Assembly (NCBI GenBank): GCA_015067305.1 | Contig: SVMT01000019.1 | Location: 1 to 40,307 of the forward strand | Length of the DNA: 40,307 bases | Direction of reading: 5' to 3' | Source: Oscillospiraceae bacterium | GTDB lineage: Bacteria; Bacillota; Clostridia; Oscillospirales; UBA644 | Part shown: positions 7,944 through 17,244 of the stretch, in pieces | Layout: each line of letters begins with the position of its first letter | Numbering within the stretch: the first letter of the stretch is position 1 | Made by a program: the position numbers and the translations under genes | The notes under the pieces: model-generated | What the model was told of the DNA's origin: nothing | Database searches by the model: none | Seen by the model: only the letters and a program-made list of their open reading frames with translations

Positions 7944-8656
7944 CAGTCTTCACATACCCATTTGTATCCCACGCCCCACTCTGTTTGTAAAAACATCGGA
8001 GCTGTGGGATCGTCTTCAATCTTTTGACGAAGCCTTTTGATATTAACGTTTACAATATCGCTTCCTGTGGTAAAATTTTCACCCCAGATACTTTTCAAAA
8101 GTTCGTCACGTGTTATTATTTTATTGGGGTTATCTATAAAAAATTTAAGTATTTTAAACTCTATCGGGGAAAGATTAAGACGAATCTTCCTTTTTGTGAT
8201 TATTTTTGCAGCTTCATTGACCTCAAAGATTTTTTCATCTTTCTGTACAACGGGCTCAACAACAGGAGCACTTACCGCCGCGGAAGAATTAACTATTCGT
8301 CTGTAAAGAGCCTCAACTTTTGCAAGAAGGATCGTTGTGCTCACGGGTTTCTTCATATAATCGTCCGCACCTGAAATAAATCCCGAAAGGACATCTTCGT
8401 CCATATCCTTTGCAGAAAGCATAATGATACCTACTGCTTTACTTTTCTCTCTGATCTTACGGCACACCTCAAAACCGTTGATGTCAGGAAGCATAACATC
8501 CAGAACCGCAACCTGAATATCAGGGTTATCATTATATGCACTTATGGCTTCGCCGCCTGTAGCTGCCGCAACGACTTCGAAACCTGCTCTTTTAAAGTTA
8601 ATAACCAAATATTCCCTGATAGACATTTCATCTTCAAGAATTAGGATCTTTTTCAT
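7943..8656 (-). CDS. OmpR/PhoB-family response regulator
   Basis: A 237-residue DNA-binding regulator. The receiver domain (1-120) has acidic pocket E8-D9-E10, phospho-acceptor D53 in V-L-D-V-M-L-P, S81 in the conserved S-A-K-D and K103 in K-K-P. A short linker (about 120-150) leads to a winged-helix effector domain with L-S-P-I-E-F-K-I-L, D-E-L-L and the terminal G-V-G-Y-K-W. It partners the downstream kinase (TGATG overlap at 7943). The 36 nt before it contain a TATAAT-like stretch without a good -35, so it is probably read from the cluster promoter. Targets are unknown. Confidence 0.93.
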   Translation of the reverse strand: MKKILILEDEMSIREYLVINFKRAGFEVVAAATGGEAISAYNDNPDIQVAVLDVMLPDINGFEVCRKIREKSKAVGIIMLSAKDMDEDVLSGFISGADDYMKKPVSTTILLAKVEALYRRIVNSSAAVSAPVVEPVVQKDEKIFEVNEAAKIITKRKIRLNLSPIEFKILKFFIDNPNKIITRDELLKSIWGENFTTGSDIVNVNIKRLRQKIEDDPTAPMFLQTEWGVGYKWVCED

Positions 8657-8692
8657 TTTTACGCTCCGTTTTATATTATAGTAAATTATTTA

Positions 8693-10549
8693 TTATGACG
8701 CAGAGATCATAGTGAGGATAAAAGCTTCTCTTAATTCTTCAACAGAAGGTATAACACTTCGGATCTCTTCTGAAAGATCGGGATTTATCTCAATATAATA
8801 GCAAACATTATTGACACATTCAAGGTTTACGGTATACTCGTCTTCTTTGATTTTCGAAGGAGAGGTCTTGATGGTAAAGATAGGTATCTTCATGGAAGAA
8901 TTCTCTGTATAAAGATACTCAGGGTCTGAAATATGATAAAAAACAAAATCCCTGTTGTAACTCTCGAAAGCATACACATCGTCAAAATCCCAATTATCAT
9001 TTATTACAAAAATGTAATTATGATAATCGCTAATGTATGAATCAAAAGTATTTATCAGTTTAGGATAATACTCACAGACAAATGCTTTTTGCAATTCTTT
9101 CACAGGAGGAATAATAGCCTTTTCTTCTGAAGAAAGATCAGGATTGATCTCGATATAATAATACAGACCTTTATACGCTGTCAAAGGTATTGTACCGTCT
9201 GAAGCTTCTATTTCTGCCGTACTTTTTCGTATTCTGAAAAGAAGAGTAGCTTTCTCAGAATGACCGCTGATATCATGTTTGAGATCATCTTTCATATAAT
9301 AGAAATTACAAAGTTCGCTGTTACTTTCAATAAAAACATTGTCAAAATTCCATGAATCCTCAATCAGGAATACATAATCATTGTAATCACTTCGATACAC
9401 ATTTGAAGTGGCGAATCTTTCCGAATCTGTTTCGTATCTATACCAATTATATCGGTATTTTCTCTTTTCCTTACCGATAGACAATGTATACTGGAGATAC
9501 GCTTCGTCAAATTCATAACACATCGGAAATTCAACAAGACCGTCCCCATCCACATCTTCAGGAACATATCTGCCATATGAACAAAAATTATAGAAGACAT
9601 TTTTAACAGGGCTTTGAATAAGTTCGGAGATACTAACTGTATCCCCCTCATTCTGAGGATCAGTATTATCGTTTGCTTTATCTGAAGTGCTGAATGGATT
9701 ACGTGTTTTACTCAATGAATAAGAAATATTATCCATGGACATCTTCAACGGATCCCATGAAAGGATTTCCGTAGCAGAAAGAAGTGTGCCATACTTTGAA
9801 GAAACAATAATATAATTGTTGCCCAAAGAGTCTTTAGCTACAGTCATCTTATAAAAATCTCCGCCCAAACCTAAAGCAGTATAGTCAAGAGGATTTTCAT
9901 CTGCGCTACACCCCGGCTTATAAGCAATGGCAAGAGATGAATTCTGAATATCGTTGGAATAAATAAGAACAACATCGTCTATTCCGTCATTGTTAATATC
10001 CGCAATAGTCCAATCCGTGTACTGATCGTCTCTCATTTTTGTGCAGACCTTTGACTCAAAATCAAAGGAATAAACACTCAAACGTCTGTCGATATCAAGG
10101 TTCTGATACCCTACGATAAGTTCTGAAACACCGTTACCGTCAATATCAGATATTTCAATTTTTCCGATATCGTACCAACCGCCCTGGATATCAAACATTG
10201 GAATAAAATTTTCTCCGTCATCGGAAAAGATCTTTATATTGACAAGTTCGCTGTTATTGGGCGTAAATTCAGGGTTTCTGAACAACACAACGACTTCATC
10301 AACACCGTCATTATTTAAATCTTTAAATAAAATAGGATTGATGTTTTTTCCGTCAGAAGGATATACAAGATCAGCATTTTCTCCGCAATATTCAGCTATA
10401 GCCTCTGAAACTCTGTTCATAAGCGATGTTGGCGAGGGATGCTCAATGAGATCCTCCGCCTGAACACTTATATGCGAACAGGAGGCAAAAAACAATGAAA
10501 GGACTAACAGAAAAGACACAATGAATCCTTCTGCGATACGTTTCTTCAT
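8693..10549 (-). CDS. Secreted lipoprotein with FG-GAP/EF-hand-like repeats and C-terminal duplication
   Basis: A 618-residue exported lipoprotein. Residues 1-23 are a signal peptide, and the lipobox L-F-F-A-S-C places the lipidated cysteine at 24. The N-terminal half carries Asp/Asn-rich turns of the FG-GAP/VCBS type: D-L-N-N-D-G-V-D-E, D-I-D-G-N-G-V-S-E, D-I-N-N-D-G-I-D-D and D-V-D-G-D-G. These are probable calcium-binding blades. The last 230 residues contain two copies of a module of about 115 residues, each with D-[DS]-W-[ND]-F-D and Y-Y-I-E-I-N-P-D-L-S. The ATG at 10549 is 6 nt from GGAGGT (10556-10561), better than the upstream in-frame ATGs. It lies between fakA and the two-component pair. 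Function is not recognised. Confidence 0.75.
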   Translation of the reverse strand: MKKRIAEGFIVSFLLVLSLFFASCSHISVQAEDLIEHPSPTSLMNRVSEAIAEYCGENADLVYPSDGKNINPILFKDLNNDGVDEVVVLFRNPEFTPNNSELVNIKIFSDDGENFIPMFDIQGGWYDIGKIEISDIDGNGVSELIVGYQNLDIDRRLSVYSFDFESKVCTKMRDDQYTDWTIADINNDGIDDVVLIYSNDIQNSSLAIAYKPGCSADENPLDYTALGLGGDFYKMTVAKDSLGNNYIIVSSKYGTLLSATEILSWDPLKMSMDNISYSLSKTRNPFSTSDKANDNTDPQNEGDTVSISELIQSPVKNVFYNFCSYGRYVPEDVDGDGLVEFPMCYEFDEAYLQYTLSIGKEKRKYRYNWYRYETDSERFATSNVYRSDYNDYVFLIEDSWNFDNVFIESNSELCNFYYMKDDLKHDISGHSEKATLLFRIRKSTAEIEASDGTIPLTAYKGLYYYIEINPDLSSEEKAIIPPVKELQKAFVCEYYPKLINTFDSYISDYHNYIFVINDNWDFDDVYAFESYNRDFVFYHISDPEYLYTENSSMKIPIFTIKTSPSKIKEDEYTVNLECVNNVCYYIEINPDLSEEIRSVIPSVEELREAFILTMISAS

Positions 10550-10586
10550 CATCTGACCTCCGGTTTGCAACAACTATTTGATTCGT

Positions 10587-12215
10587 TTATTCTGCGGAAA
10601 TGATATAGTAATAAACAGGCTGACCGCCATTGATAAATACCAATTCCTTATCGGGCATTACAGATGACATATGAACTCTCATCTGTTCAGCCTCTTCGTC
10701 GGATACATCTTCACCATAGAAAACTGTTATGTATGAAGCGTCACCGAAATCTTCGGACACATTATCCATACATTCTTCTTTTGTATCACAGATGTATTTA
10801 ACTTTGCCTTCAACAAGACCAAGAATCTGACCTTCATGGATCTCTGCACCATCAAACACAGAATCACGTGCAGCGAAAGTAAGCATAGAACTCTTAACAT
10901 TGTCTCTTGCTTCTTTCATGGCAATGGTATTTGATTCAACATCAGCATCGGGATCAAATGCGAGCATCGCACTTACGCCCTGAGGAATGGAAACGGTTCT
11001 GAGAACAACGACCTGTTTGTCTTTTACGATCTTTTCAGCCTGCTGTGCAGCCATATAGATATTCTTGTTGTTGGGAAGAACGTATACAACTTCAGCGGGA
11101 GTCATATCAATAGCTCTGATGATATCATCTGTGGAGGGATTCATAGTCTGACCGCCGCTTACAACGACATCAACACCGAGGTCTTTGAAAACAGCTTCGA
11201 TTCCTGCACCTGCGGATACAGAAACAAAACCGTATTTCTTTTCGGGTGCTTTTTTATTACTTACAGGTTCAGCTTTTTCTTCAATGATTTCAGAATGCTG
11301 AAGCTTCATATTTTCAACTTTAACAGTAAAGAACTGACCGCATTTTACAGCAGCGGAAAGAACCTTACCGGGATCATTTGTATGAACATGGACTTTAATA
11401 ATATTACTGTCTCGGTCAACAACAAATACATTACTGTCACCTGCATCCATAACGACTGTTTCGTATGCGTCAATATCTGCATCGGTAACATCTTTATTGA
11501 GGTCTATGATACATTCTGTACAATACTGGAACTGAATATCTTCTGTGCTGAAACTTCCAAAGTCAGCAACAGCCTTGATCTCAGTGCCATTGAGAGGTTC
11601 GATGATACCTTCACCTCTTACAACGGAAACCATACCTTTAAGAATGGTTACGAAGCCCTGACCGCCCGCATCAACGACCTTTGCCTGTTTAAGAACAGGA
11701 AGCATTTCGGGAGTCTGAGAAAGTATCTCTTCAGCAGAACTGAGGACCGTATTGAAGAAATCAACAACGTTTGCATCTTCACCGGCGGCGTATTCTTCAC
11801 CTGATGCAGTACATACACGCATAACTGTAAGAATAGTGCCTTCTGTAGGATGTCTTACAGCCTTATAAGCAGAATCAACACCGCTTCTGAAAGCTTTTGC
11901 AAGCTCCGCAGGACCTGCTTCTTCTATGCCCTTGAGTCCCTTGGAAACGCCGCGGAAGAAAAGGGAAAGAATAACACCTGAGTTACCTCTGCCGCCCCTG
12001 AGAAGAGCACCTGCAACAGTATCAGAACATTTTGAAAGGTCTTCACTGTTTGTAAGCATAGCTGCTTTTGCAGCCTGCATGGTAAGGCTCATATTCAAAC
12101 CAGTATCACCGTCAGGAACGGGGAAAACATTGAGGGAGTTTATGGCCTCTTTTTCATTTTCTATGGAATTGGCCGCAGAAATGACCATATCCCTGTACAA
12201 CTGTCCGTTAATCAT
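10587..12215 (-). CDS. fakA: Fatty-acid kinase catalytic subunit-like DAK2/DegV-type protein
   Basis: A 542-residue protein with an N-terminal DhaL (DAK2) domain including L-N-V-F-P-V-P-D-G-D-T-G-L-N-M-S, the Mg-ATP-binding signature, and later G-G-R-G-N-S-G-V-I. It continues into the DAK1-like C-terminal domain found in FakA/YloV. In characterised species FakA phosphorylates exogenous fatty acids bound to FakB. The family match is strong, but the reaction here is inferred. A GGAAG site precedes the ATG. It follows the Asp23-like gene with an 18-nt gap, the conserved yloU-yloV order of Firmicutes. Confidence 0.88.
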   Translation of the reverse strand: MINGQLYRDMVISAANSIENEKEAINSLNVFPVPDGDTGLNMSLTMQAAKAAMLTNSEDLSKCSDTVAGALLRGGRGNSGVILSLFFRGVSKGLKGIEEAGPAELAKAFRSGVDSAYKAVRHPTEGTILTVMRVCTASGEEYAAGEDANVVDFFNTVLSSAEEILSQTPEMLPVLKQAKVVDAGGQGFVTILKGMVSVVRGEGIIEPLNGTEIKAVADFGSFSTEDIQFQYCTECIIDLNKDVTDADIDAYETVVMDAGDSNVFVVDRDSNIIKVHVHTNDPGKVLSAAVKCGQFFTVKVENMKLQHSEIIEEKAEPVSNKKAPEKKYGFVSVSAGAGIEAVFKDLGVDVVVSGGQTMNPSTDDIIRAIDMTPAEVVYVLPNNKNIYMAAQQAEKIVKDKQVVVLRTVSIPQGVSAMLAFDPDADVESNTIAMKEARDNVKSSMLTFAARDSVFDGAEIHEGQILGLVEGKVKYICDTKEECMDNVSEDFGDASYITVFYGEDVSDEEAEQMRVHMSSVMPDKELVFINGGQPVYYYIISAE

Positions 12216-12233
12216 GTTTTTCTTCCTTTTCTG

Positions 12234-12584
12234 TTACTTTGTGCTTACGGCGTCAATAAAGACGTTTACGCTGTTTACAGGGAAACCTGTTGCCTGTTCT
12301 ACGCTGTAGCTAATTTTATGAATTATACTGTCGGTGATCGCAGGGATATTGATACCATAAACCACCATAATATGAATGTCTATATCTATGCTGTTATTTG
12401 CGCATTTTACGGAAATACCCTTTTCACCGCTATTCACCTTGAACATATCACGGATTTCTTCGGTAACATTCTTAGCTGCCATTCCTGAAATACCGAAACA
12501 ACTGTTTGCAACAATGGAAACGATATTGGAAATAACGTTCTCGTCAACAAGGATTACACCGTATTCATTATCTAATCTCAGCAT
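12234..12584 (-). CDS. Asp23/Gls24 family envelope stress protein (YloU-like)
   Basis: A 116-residue Asp23/Gls24 (DUF322) protein with V-D-E-N-V-I-S-N-I-V, the central C-F-G-I-S-G-M-A and the C-terminal V-N-V-F-I-D-A-V. Family members associate with the membrane or envelope. The YloU subgroup always precedes fakA/yloV, as here. The ATG at 12584 is chosen because AGGAGGA (12591-12597) lies 6 nt upstream; a TTG one codon earlier is unlikely. It is the first gene of the long leftward cluster, directly behind the promoter at 12651-12679. Confidence 0.88.
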   Translation of the reverse strand: MLRLDNEYGVILVDENVISNIVSIVANSCFGISGMAAKNVTEEIRDMFKVNSGEKGISVKCANNSIDIDIHIMVVYGINIPAITDSIIHKISYSVEQATGFPVNSVNVFIDAVSTK

Positions 12585-12587
12585 CAA

Positions 12588-12893
12588 AATTCCTCCTCTA
12601 AGTAGGTAGTAGATAGGCAGACTTACAATTACACATACTGCCCTATGATTATTTTACAACATTAAAATGAAAATTACAATACCTTAAGCTCAAATTCCAT
12701 GTAAATGTTAAAAATAGGGCTGTACAAACGGTAATTTTTATGATAAAATATAATAAAAAGACTTTATTTGATTAGCAGAAAAAAATTTAAAGTAAAAAAA
12801 ATATTTTTTATTGGAAAAATGTGGAACTTTTTTTCAATTCCGTCGTCTAACGAAATATAAGGTAAAATACGCTTAAGAGAGGATTGATCTGAA
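12588..12893. other. Divergent intergenic region between asp23-like gene and ABC operon
   Basis: This 306-nt AT-rich spacer holds the leftward promoter (12651-12679). A possible rightward promoter is TGTACA (12721-12726), 17 bp, TAAAAT (12744-12749), with a further TATAAT at 12749-12754. A second weak candidate is TTCAAT/TATAAG at 12833-12861. The stretch between 12760 and 12840 is A/T-run DNA that may act as a bent or UP element. No ORF or convincing RNA structure was seen. Confidence 0.4.
12651..12679 (-). promoter_or_regulatory. Promoter of the long minus-strand cluster (asp23-like to DUF3810)
   Basis: Minus-strand TTGTAA (12674-12679), a 17-bp spacer and TAAAAT (12651-12656). The match is moderate (4/6 and 5/6) with ideal spacing. 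It is the best candidate for expressing a run of 13 genes, since no terminator hairpin was seen down to position 274. GCCCTAT (12640-12646) and ATAGGGC (12714-12720) form an inverted repeat flanking it. Confidence 0.55.
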
Positions 12894-13619
12894 ATGTCAA
12901 AACCTTTGATCCAAATATCGGATCTGAACAAGGTCTATAAGATCGGCACCGAAAAAGTCATTGCTCTTGATAACGTTTCTTTGGACATACAACGAGGTGA
13001 GATCTGCTGTATCATCGGAACATCAGGTTCAGGTAAAAGTACGCTCCTGAACATGATAGCAGGATTGGAAAAACCCTCATCGGGTACAGTGGTCATAAAC
13101 GGCACTCATGTGGAAAAACTGAATGAAAGCAAATTGGCGATCTTTCGGCAAAAAAATCTGGGATTCATTTTCCAATCTTACAACCTGCTGCCAACAATGA
13201 CAGCAACAGAAAATGTTGCAATGCCATTGATGTTCAGTTCGATAAAACAATCCGTAAGAGACAAAAAAGCAAGAGAAATGCTGAAAAAAGTGGGGCTATC
13301 CCACAGACTATCGCATAAACCAACGCAGATGAGTGGTGGACAGCAACAGCGTGTGGCAATAGCAAGAGCGTTTGTCAGTGAACCATGCCTGATACTGGCA
13401 GATGAACCTACAGGCAACCTCGACTCAGCAACAACAGTCGAAGTCATGAAAATGATGGTGGATATGGTTCGGAAAAACAATCAGACCATGCTGATAGTCA
13501 CCCACGAACCTGAACTTTCCGTTTATGCGGACAAAGTGATCCACATTCTCGACGGTAAGATAGACAAGATAACCGTCAATAAAAAAGATGAAACCGAAAA
13601 GGAGTCAGAAATAAAATGA
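12894..13619 (+). CDS. ABC transporter ATPase, MacB/LolD type
   Basis: A 241-residue ATP-binding subunit of a MacB/FtsX-type (mechanotransmission) ABC system. It has Walker [10 protein letters not shown] (42-50), Q-loop Q94, the signature M-S-G-G-Q-Q-Q-R at 146-153, Walker [10 protein letters not shown] (167-174) and switch H204. A GAGAGGA site lies a few nt before the ATG. The stop overlaps the next start by 4 nt (ATGA, 13616-13619). Together with the exported protein and the permease it forms a complete operon. Such ATPases drive envelope processes or peptide/lipoprotein handling rather than import; the substrate is unknown. Confidence 0.93.
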   Translation: MSKPLIQISDLNKVYKIGTEKVIALDNVSLDIQRGEICCIIGTSGSGKSTLLNMIAGLEKPSSGTVVINGTHVEKLNESKLAIFRQKNLGFIFQSYNLLPTMTATENVAMPLMFSSIKQSVRDKKAREMLKKVGLSHRLSHKPTQMSGGQQQRVAIARAFVSEPCLILADEPTGNLDSATTVEVMKMMVDMVRKNNQTMLIVTHEPELSVYADKVIHILDGKIDKITVNKKDETEKESEIK

Positions 13620-15766
13620 AAAAAATAATTTCCTTCATCATCTATATGGTGATGATACTTACCCCAACAGTTGCGACTTTTGCAGCAAGCGGCATCGAAA
13701 TGCCTGAATTCCAGACGCCTGCGCTTTCTGTAAAACAGACATATGTTCCTACCGTAGATGCGGGATCAACAAACAACCAGCTCGAATTTGAAATAGTAAA
13801 CAACTCATTCAGTATTGCTTATGATGTTATAGTAACAGTTTCTCCCGATAACTGTTTTACTGTAGGGGCTGAGTATTACATAATCAAAGCAGGTTCTGTC
13901 TCCCCATACGGTACAGTGAAACTGACTATTCCCTATGATGTTGCATTTGATACCAGAAACGGTGTGCACAACATCAATTTCGGTCTTTCTTGTAAAAGCG
14001 GAGATATATTCAACATTCAAACTCATTCATTTACAGGCAGTACAAATATTATAGTAAATGAGATCGAGAAGATCAATACTCCTGTTATTTCAAATGTTTC
14101 ATTTGAAAATAAGTCAGTTATCGCAGGAGAGAAAAACACTCTTTCATTTACAGTTTCAAACCCCAACAGTACAGACCTTTATAATGTATCTTTCAATATT
14201 GATGGTATAATTACAGGGGCTACAGATGCCGAACACATAGAAAACATTGATGTTATAAAAGCAGGGGCTTCTGTAAAAGTTTCCACGGAATTCACTACAT
14301 TTACAGAAACACCCGAAGGTCTTTATGATTTCAATATCACAATGACTGCGACAGATGCTATCGGTGAAACACACTCAACATCCAAAGGTGCATATTTCAC
14401 AGTAACAAAATCATCTGAATTTACGGAACACAGTCCCAAAGTTATTGTTGACAGCTACTCCCTCTCCCCCACAGGTGTTCAGCCCGGTAAAACGGCAACA
14501 CTTAAGATAAACCTCACAAACCTCGGTATTTTCACCGCTGAAAATGTTAAGGTCTCTCTTGGCGGTTATGACAGCACCCAGATCAGTCTCAGAGAAGTAA
14601 CTTCACAGAAGAACGCAAGAAATATAGACATGAACGCAAAAACTTCAGTCGAATACTCAATAGAACTTTCCAAGATATTCCCTCAGGATACTCAGGTACC
14701 AATGGTTCTCACACTTACATATTCGGACGCCCTCGGTAACTTCTACACAGATGAAGCAAATCTTACTATAATGAGTGTTTCTCCGACAGAAGAAATAGAA
14801 AAACCTGAAGAACAGCCTGTATACAAAACACCCAAAATCATCATTGAAAGCTTTACTGCAGGAAGAGATACGATCAACGCAGGCGAAGAATTCAATCTCA
14901 CATTTGTTCTTAAAAACACAAGCGAAGATTTCGATGTTGAAAACATAACTATTCTTCTCCAGAATGATTCAACAAATATCTTCACTCCCGTTTCAGCATC
15001 ATATTCTTACTTCATCGAAAAAATTCCCGCAGGCGGAACTCACGAAATATCAATTCCCCTGCTTCCAAAGATCAGCGCAGAATCAAACATCTATGCGATA
15101 AGTTTTTCTATTGATTATGAATATCTCACAAAATCAAACGGAATTTCTGCTTATGTACAGAACTCCGTAAGAGAAACTCTTTCCGTAAAAGTTGTTCAGC
15201 CCATAAACATTGAACTTTCAAACGTTTATATTCCCGAAATCGTATACGAAGGTGATATGTTCAATATTTCTTTCAACTACAATAACAAGAGCCGTTCAAA
15301 CCTTTACTTCCTTAACATTGATCTTGAAGGCGATTTCTCATTCATAGACGGTAAACAGGAAATGGGTTCTATTCCCTCAGGTTACTCAGATATGTTTGAC
15401 GGAATGGTACAGGTGGGCGTTCCTGCAGGCGAATACACCTTCGATATAGTGTTCAATTTCAAAGATGCGATGAACAAAGATGCCCAGTTTAAATATCCCT
15501 GCACTGTGATCGTTGAATCAGCTCCTGTATGGAATAATGATCCTATGATGGGTGATGACCCAATGATGGGCGGAGATATTATTATAGATGAACCAATAAT
15601 AGATCCTATGCTTCCGACAGCACAAAACGATTCGATAATTGCATTTATAGGAAATCCCATAACACTGATAGCCGCAAGTTGCGTGCTTGTTACTGTAATA
15701 ATTATTGTTATTGTAATCGTTGTAAAGAAACGTAAAAAAGCATTGGAGGACGGAGCTGACGAATAA
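13616..15766 (+). CDS. Exported multi-domain (CARDB/S-layer-like) ABC-associated protein
   Basis: A 716-residue type I membrane protein. A signal peptide (about 1-24) is followed by about five beta-sandwich modules of 110-140 residues. Most modules start with a [PT]-x-[IV]-x-[IV]-x-[SN] strand and contain a G-[ED]-x-x-[TN]-[LI]-x-[FI] turn (near residues 40, 145, 275, 405 and 530), resembling CARDB/NEW3-type domains. A Met/Asp/Gly-rich linker with D-P-M-M-G repeated precedes a C-terminal transmembrane helix (about 680-705) and a basic tail. It overlaps the ATPase gene by 4 nt and the permease gene by 1 nt. Its position matches that of MacA-like adaptors, but the fold is different. A role as extracytoplasmic partner of the permease is inferred. 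Confidence 0.7.
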   Translation: MKKIISFIIYMVMILTPTVATFAASGIEMPEFQTPALSVKQTYVPTVDAGSTNNQLEFEIVNNSFSIAYDVIVTVSPDNCFTVGAEYYIIKAGSVSPYGTVKLTIPYDVAFDTRNGVHNINFGLSCKSGDIFNIQTHSFTGSTNIIVNEIEKINTPVISNVSFENKSVIAGEKNTLSFTVSNPNSTDLYNVSFNIDGIITGATDAEHIENIDVIKAGASVKVSTEFTTFTETPEGLYDFNITMTATDAIGETHSTSKGAYFTVTKSSEFTEHSPKVIVDSYSLSPTGVQPGKTATLKINLTNLGIFTAENVKVSLGGYDSTQISLREVTSQKNARNIDMNAKTSVEYSIELSKIFPQDTQVPMVLTLTYSDALGNFYTDEANLTIMSVSPTEEIEKPEEQPVYKTPKIIIESFTAGRDTINAGEEFNLTFVLKNTSEDFDVENITILLQNDSTNIFTPVSASYSYFIEKIPAGGTHEISIPLLPKISAESNIYAISFSIDYEYLTKSNGISAYVQNSVRETLSVKVVQPINIELSNVYIPEIVYEGDMFNISFNYNNKSRSNLYFLNIDLEGDFSFIDGKQEMGSIPSGYSDMFDGMVQVGVPAGEYTFDIVFNFKDAMNKDAQFKYPCTVIVESAPVWNNDPMMGDDPMMGGDIIIDEPIIDPMLPTAQNDSIIAFIGNPITLIAASCVLVTVIIIVIVIVVKKRKKALEDGADE

Positions 15767-17235
15767 TGAGACTGTTTGATATAATCAAGCTGGCATTTAA
15801 AAACCTCTTCCGCAGAAAAGGCAGAACTTTCCTGACACTTCTGGGTATCCTCGTCGGTACAACTTCCGTTATCATCATGCTATCAATGGGTCTGGGGCTG
15901 AATGAATCGAAAGAACAGCTCCTTTCCCAATACACATCCCTTGAAGTCATAACCGTTTACCGTAACTATTCATGGAACGAAGAAACAGGAGAATCCACAG
16001 TCGGACGACAGCTGGATGATTCCGCAATAGCTGCTTTTGAACAGATAAACAAAGTCAAAACGGTAACTCCGCAGCTTTACCTGTACAACGGTAAAATAGT
16101 ATCGGGAAAACGTGTGACTGACTGGATAACGATTCAAGGTTTCAACCCTGAATCAATGCCCCACTTTGAATACTTTGACAATCTCCAAAGCGGATCCTTG
16201 CTTTCCCCATACGATGAAGATGAATCCACTATAGACGTCGTTTTCGGATATAATATACCATATCAGTTTTACAATCCGAAAAGCAGAACAGAACAAGAAG
16301 AAATGTGGTCGAGTTGGTATTCCGGTGAAGGTGAAGATATCCGAAACCGTCACGTAGACCCCATGAACGATCTGTTCAAATTCACTTTCAATATGGATTA
16401 CGGAAATCCTCCGCATGTTGACCTTAACAGCGAAGTTACAGAAGTCACACCGATGAAAAGGACTAAATTCTATAACCTTAATGTAGTGGGTTATTTGAAT
16501 TTCGATCAGGACTGGATGACTAATGATACTATATACATGTCCGTTGAAGACATGAAATATCTCATGGAAGAGCAGAAGAAATACAACCAGCAGAACAACG
16601 GCGGATATTATGAAGAGCCTATAATAATCGGCGGTTACTATGACGGAGGTTCAGCTTCAAACGAAACTGTAACTTACGACCAGATACTTGTCAAAGCTGA
16701 AAACATGAACGATGTTTCAGACATTCAGAAAAAGATAGAGGAAATGGGATATTCCACTTCCAGTTATATGTCCTACATAGAACCTTTGCAGGATAAGATA
16801 GAACAGGATCAATTCTTATTCCTTGCAATCGGCTGTATTGCGTTTTTCGTAGCGGCTCTGAATATCATCAACACTATGATGATGTCCACCTACGAAAGAA
16901 CGAGAGAGATCGGTATAATGAAAGTTCTCGGATGCAGAATAAAAGATATAAGAGATCTGTTTCTTCTCGAAGCAGGACTTATGGGATTCTGCGGCGGTGT
17001 TTTAGGCGTGCCTGTAAGTATTATTTTGTCAATGATAATAAACCACATGCAGGCAGGCACAAGCAATGACATGATGTATTATGATCCCACAATGGCTACG
17101 ACATCATCTGTAATCACGCCATGGCTCTGTATTGCGGCTATCATATTCTCCGCCTTGGTAGGTTTCATTTCAGGCCTATACCCATCAATCAGAGCAATGA
17201 AACTCTCTGCACTTGATGCGATCAAAAACGAATAA
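15766..17235 (+). CDS. MacB/FtsX-type ABC transporter permease
   Basis: A 489-residue permease. The N-terminus is classic (L-A-F-K-N-L-F-R-R-K-G-R-T-F-L-T-L-L-G-I). One TM helix (about 20-43) is followed by a large extracytoplasmic MacB periplasmic-core-like domain of about 300 residues. Three C-terminal TM helices form the FtsX domain, which includes T-R-E-I-G-I-M-K-V-L-G and ends G-L-Y-P-S-I-R-A-M-K-L-S-A-L-D-A-I. The extracytoplasmic domain contains a Q/N/G/Y-rich stretch (about residues 270-300). The start codon overlaps the stop of the exported protein (TAATG). It is the last gene of the operon, followed after 9 nt by a long hairpin. Confidence 0.92.
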   Translation: MRLFDIIKLAFKNLFRRKGRTFLTLLGILVGTTSVIIMLSMGLGLNESKEQLLSQYTSLEVITVYRNYSWNEETGESTVGRQLDDSAIAAFEQINKVKTVTPQLYLYNGKIVSGKRVTDWITIQGFNPESMPHFEYFDNLQSGSLLSPYDEDESTIDVVFGYNIPYQFYNPKSRTEQEEMWSSWYSGEGEDIRNRHVDPMNDLFKFTFNMDYGNPPHVDLNSEVTEVTPMKRTKFYNLNVVGYLNFDQDWMTNDTIYMSVEDMKYLMEEQKKYNQQNNGGYYEEPIIIGGYYDGGSASNETVTYDQILVKAENMNDVSDIQKKIEEMGYSTSSYMSYIEPLQDKIEQDQFLFLAIGCIAFFVAALNIINTMMMSTYERTREIGIMKVLGCRIKDIRDLFLLEAGLMGFCGGVLGVPVSIILSMIINHMQAGTSNDMMYYDPTMATTSSVITPWLCIAAIIFSALVGFISGLYPSIRAMKLSALDAIKNE

Positions 17236-17244
17236 ATAGCAATT

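Noticed and set aside
8657-8692. Separate promoter for the response regulator (TATAAT-like sequence)
   Set aside because: No acceptable -35 box lies 16-18 bp upstream, and the gap is only 36 nt in a co-directional cluster.
11295-11804. 169-codon plus-strand frame inside fakA
   Set aside because: It is a shadow of the strongly supported minus-strand DAK2-type gene, with no start signal or homology.
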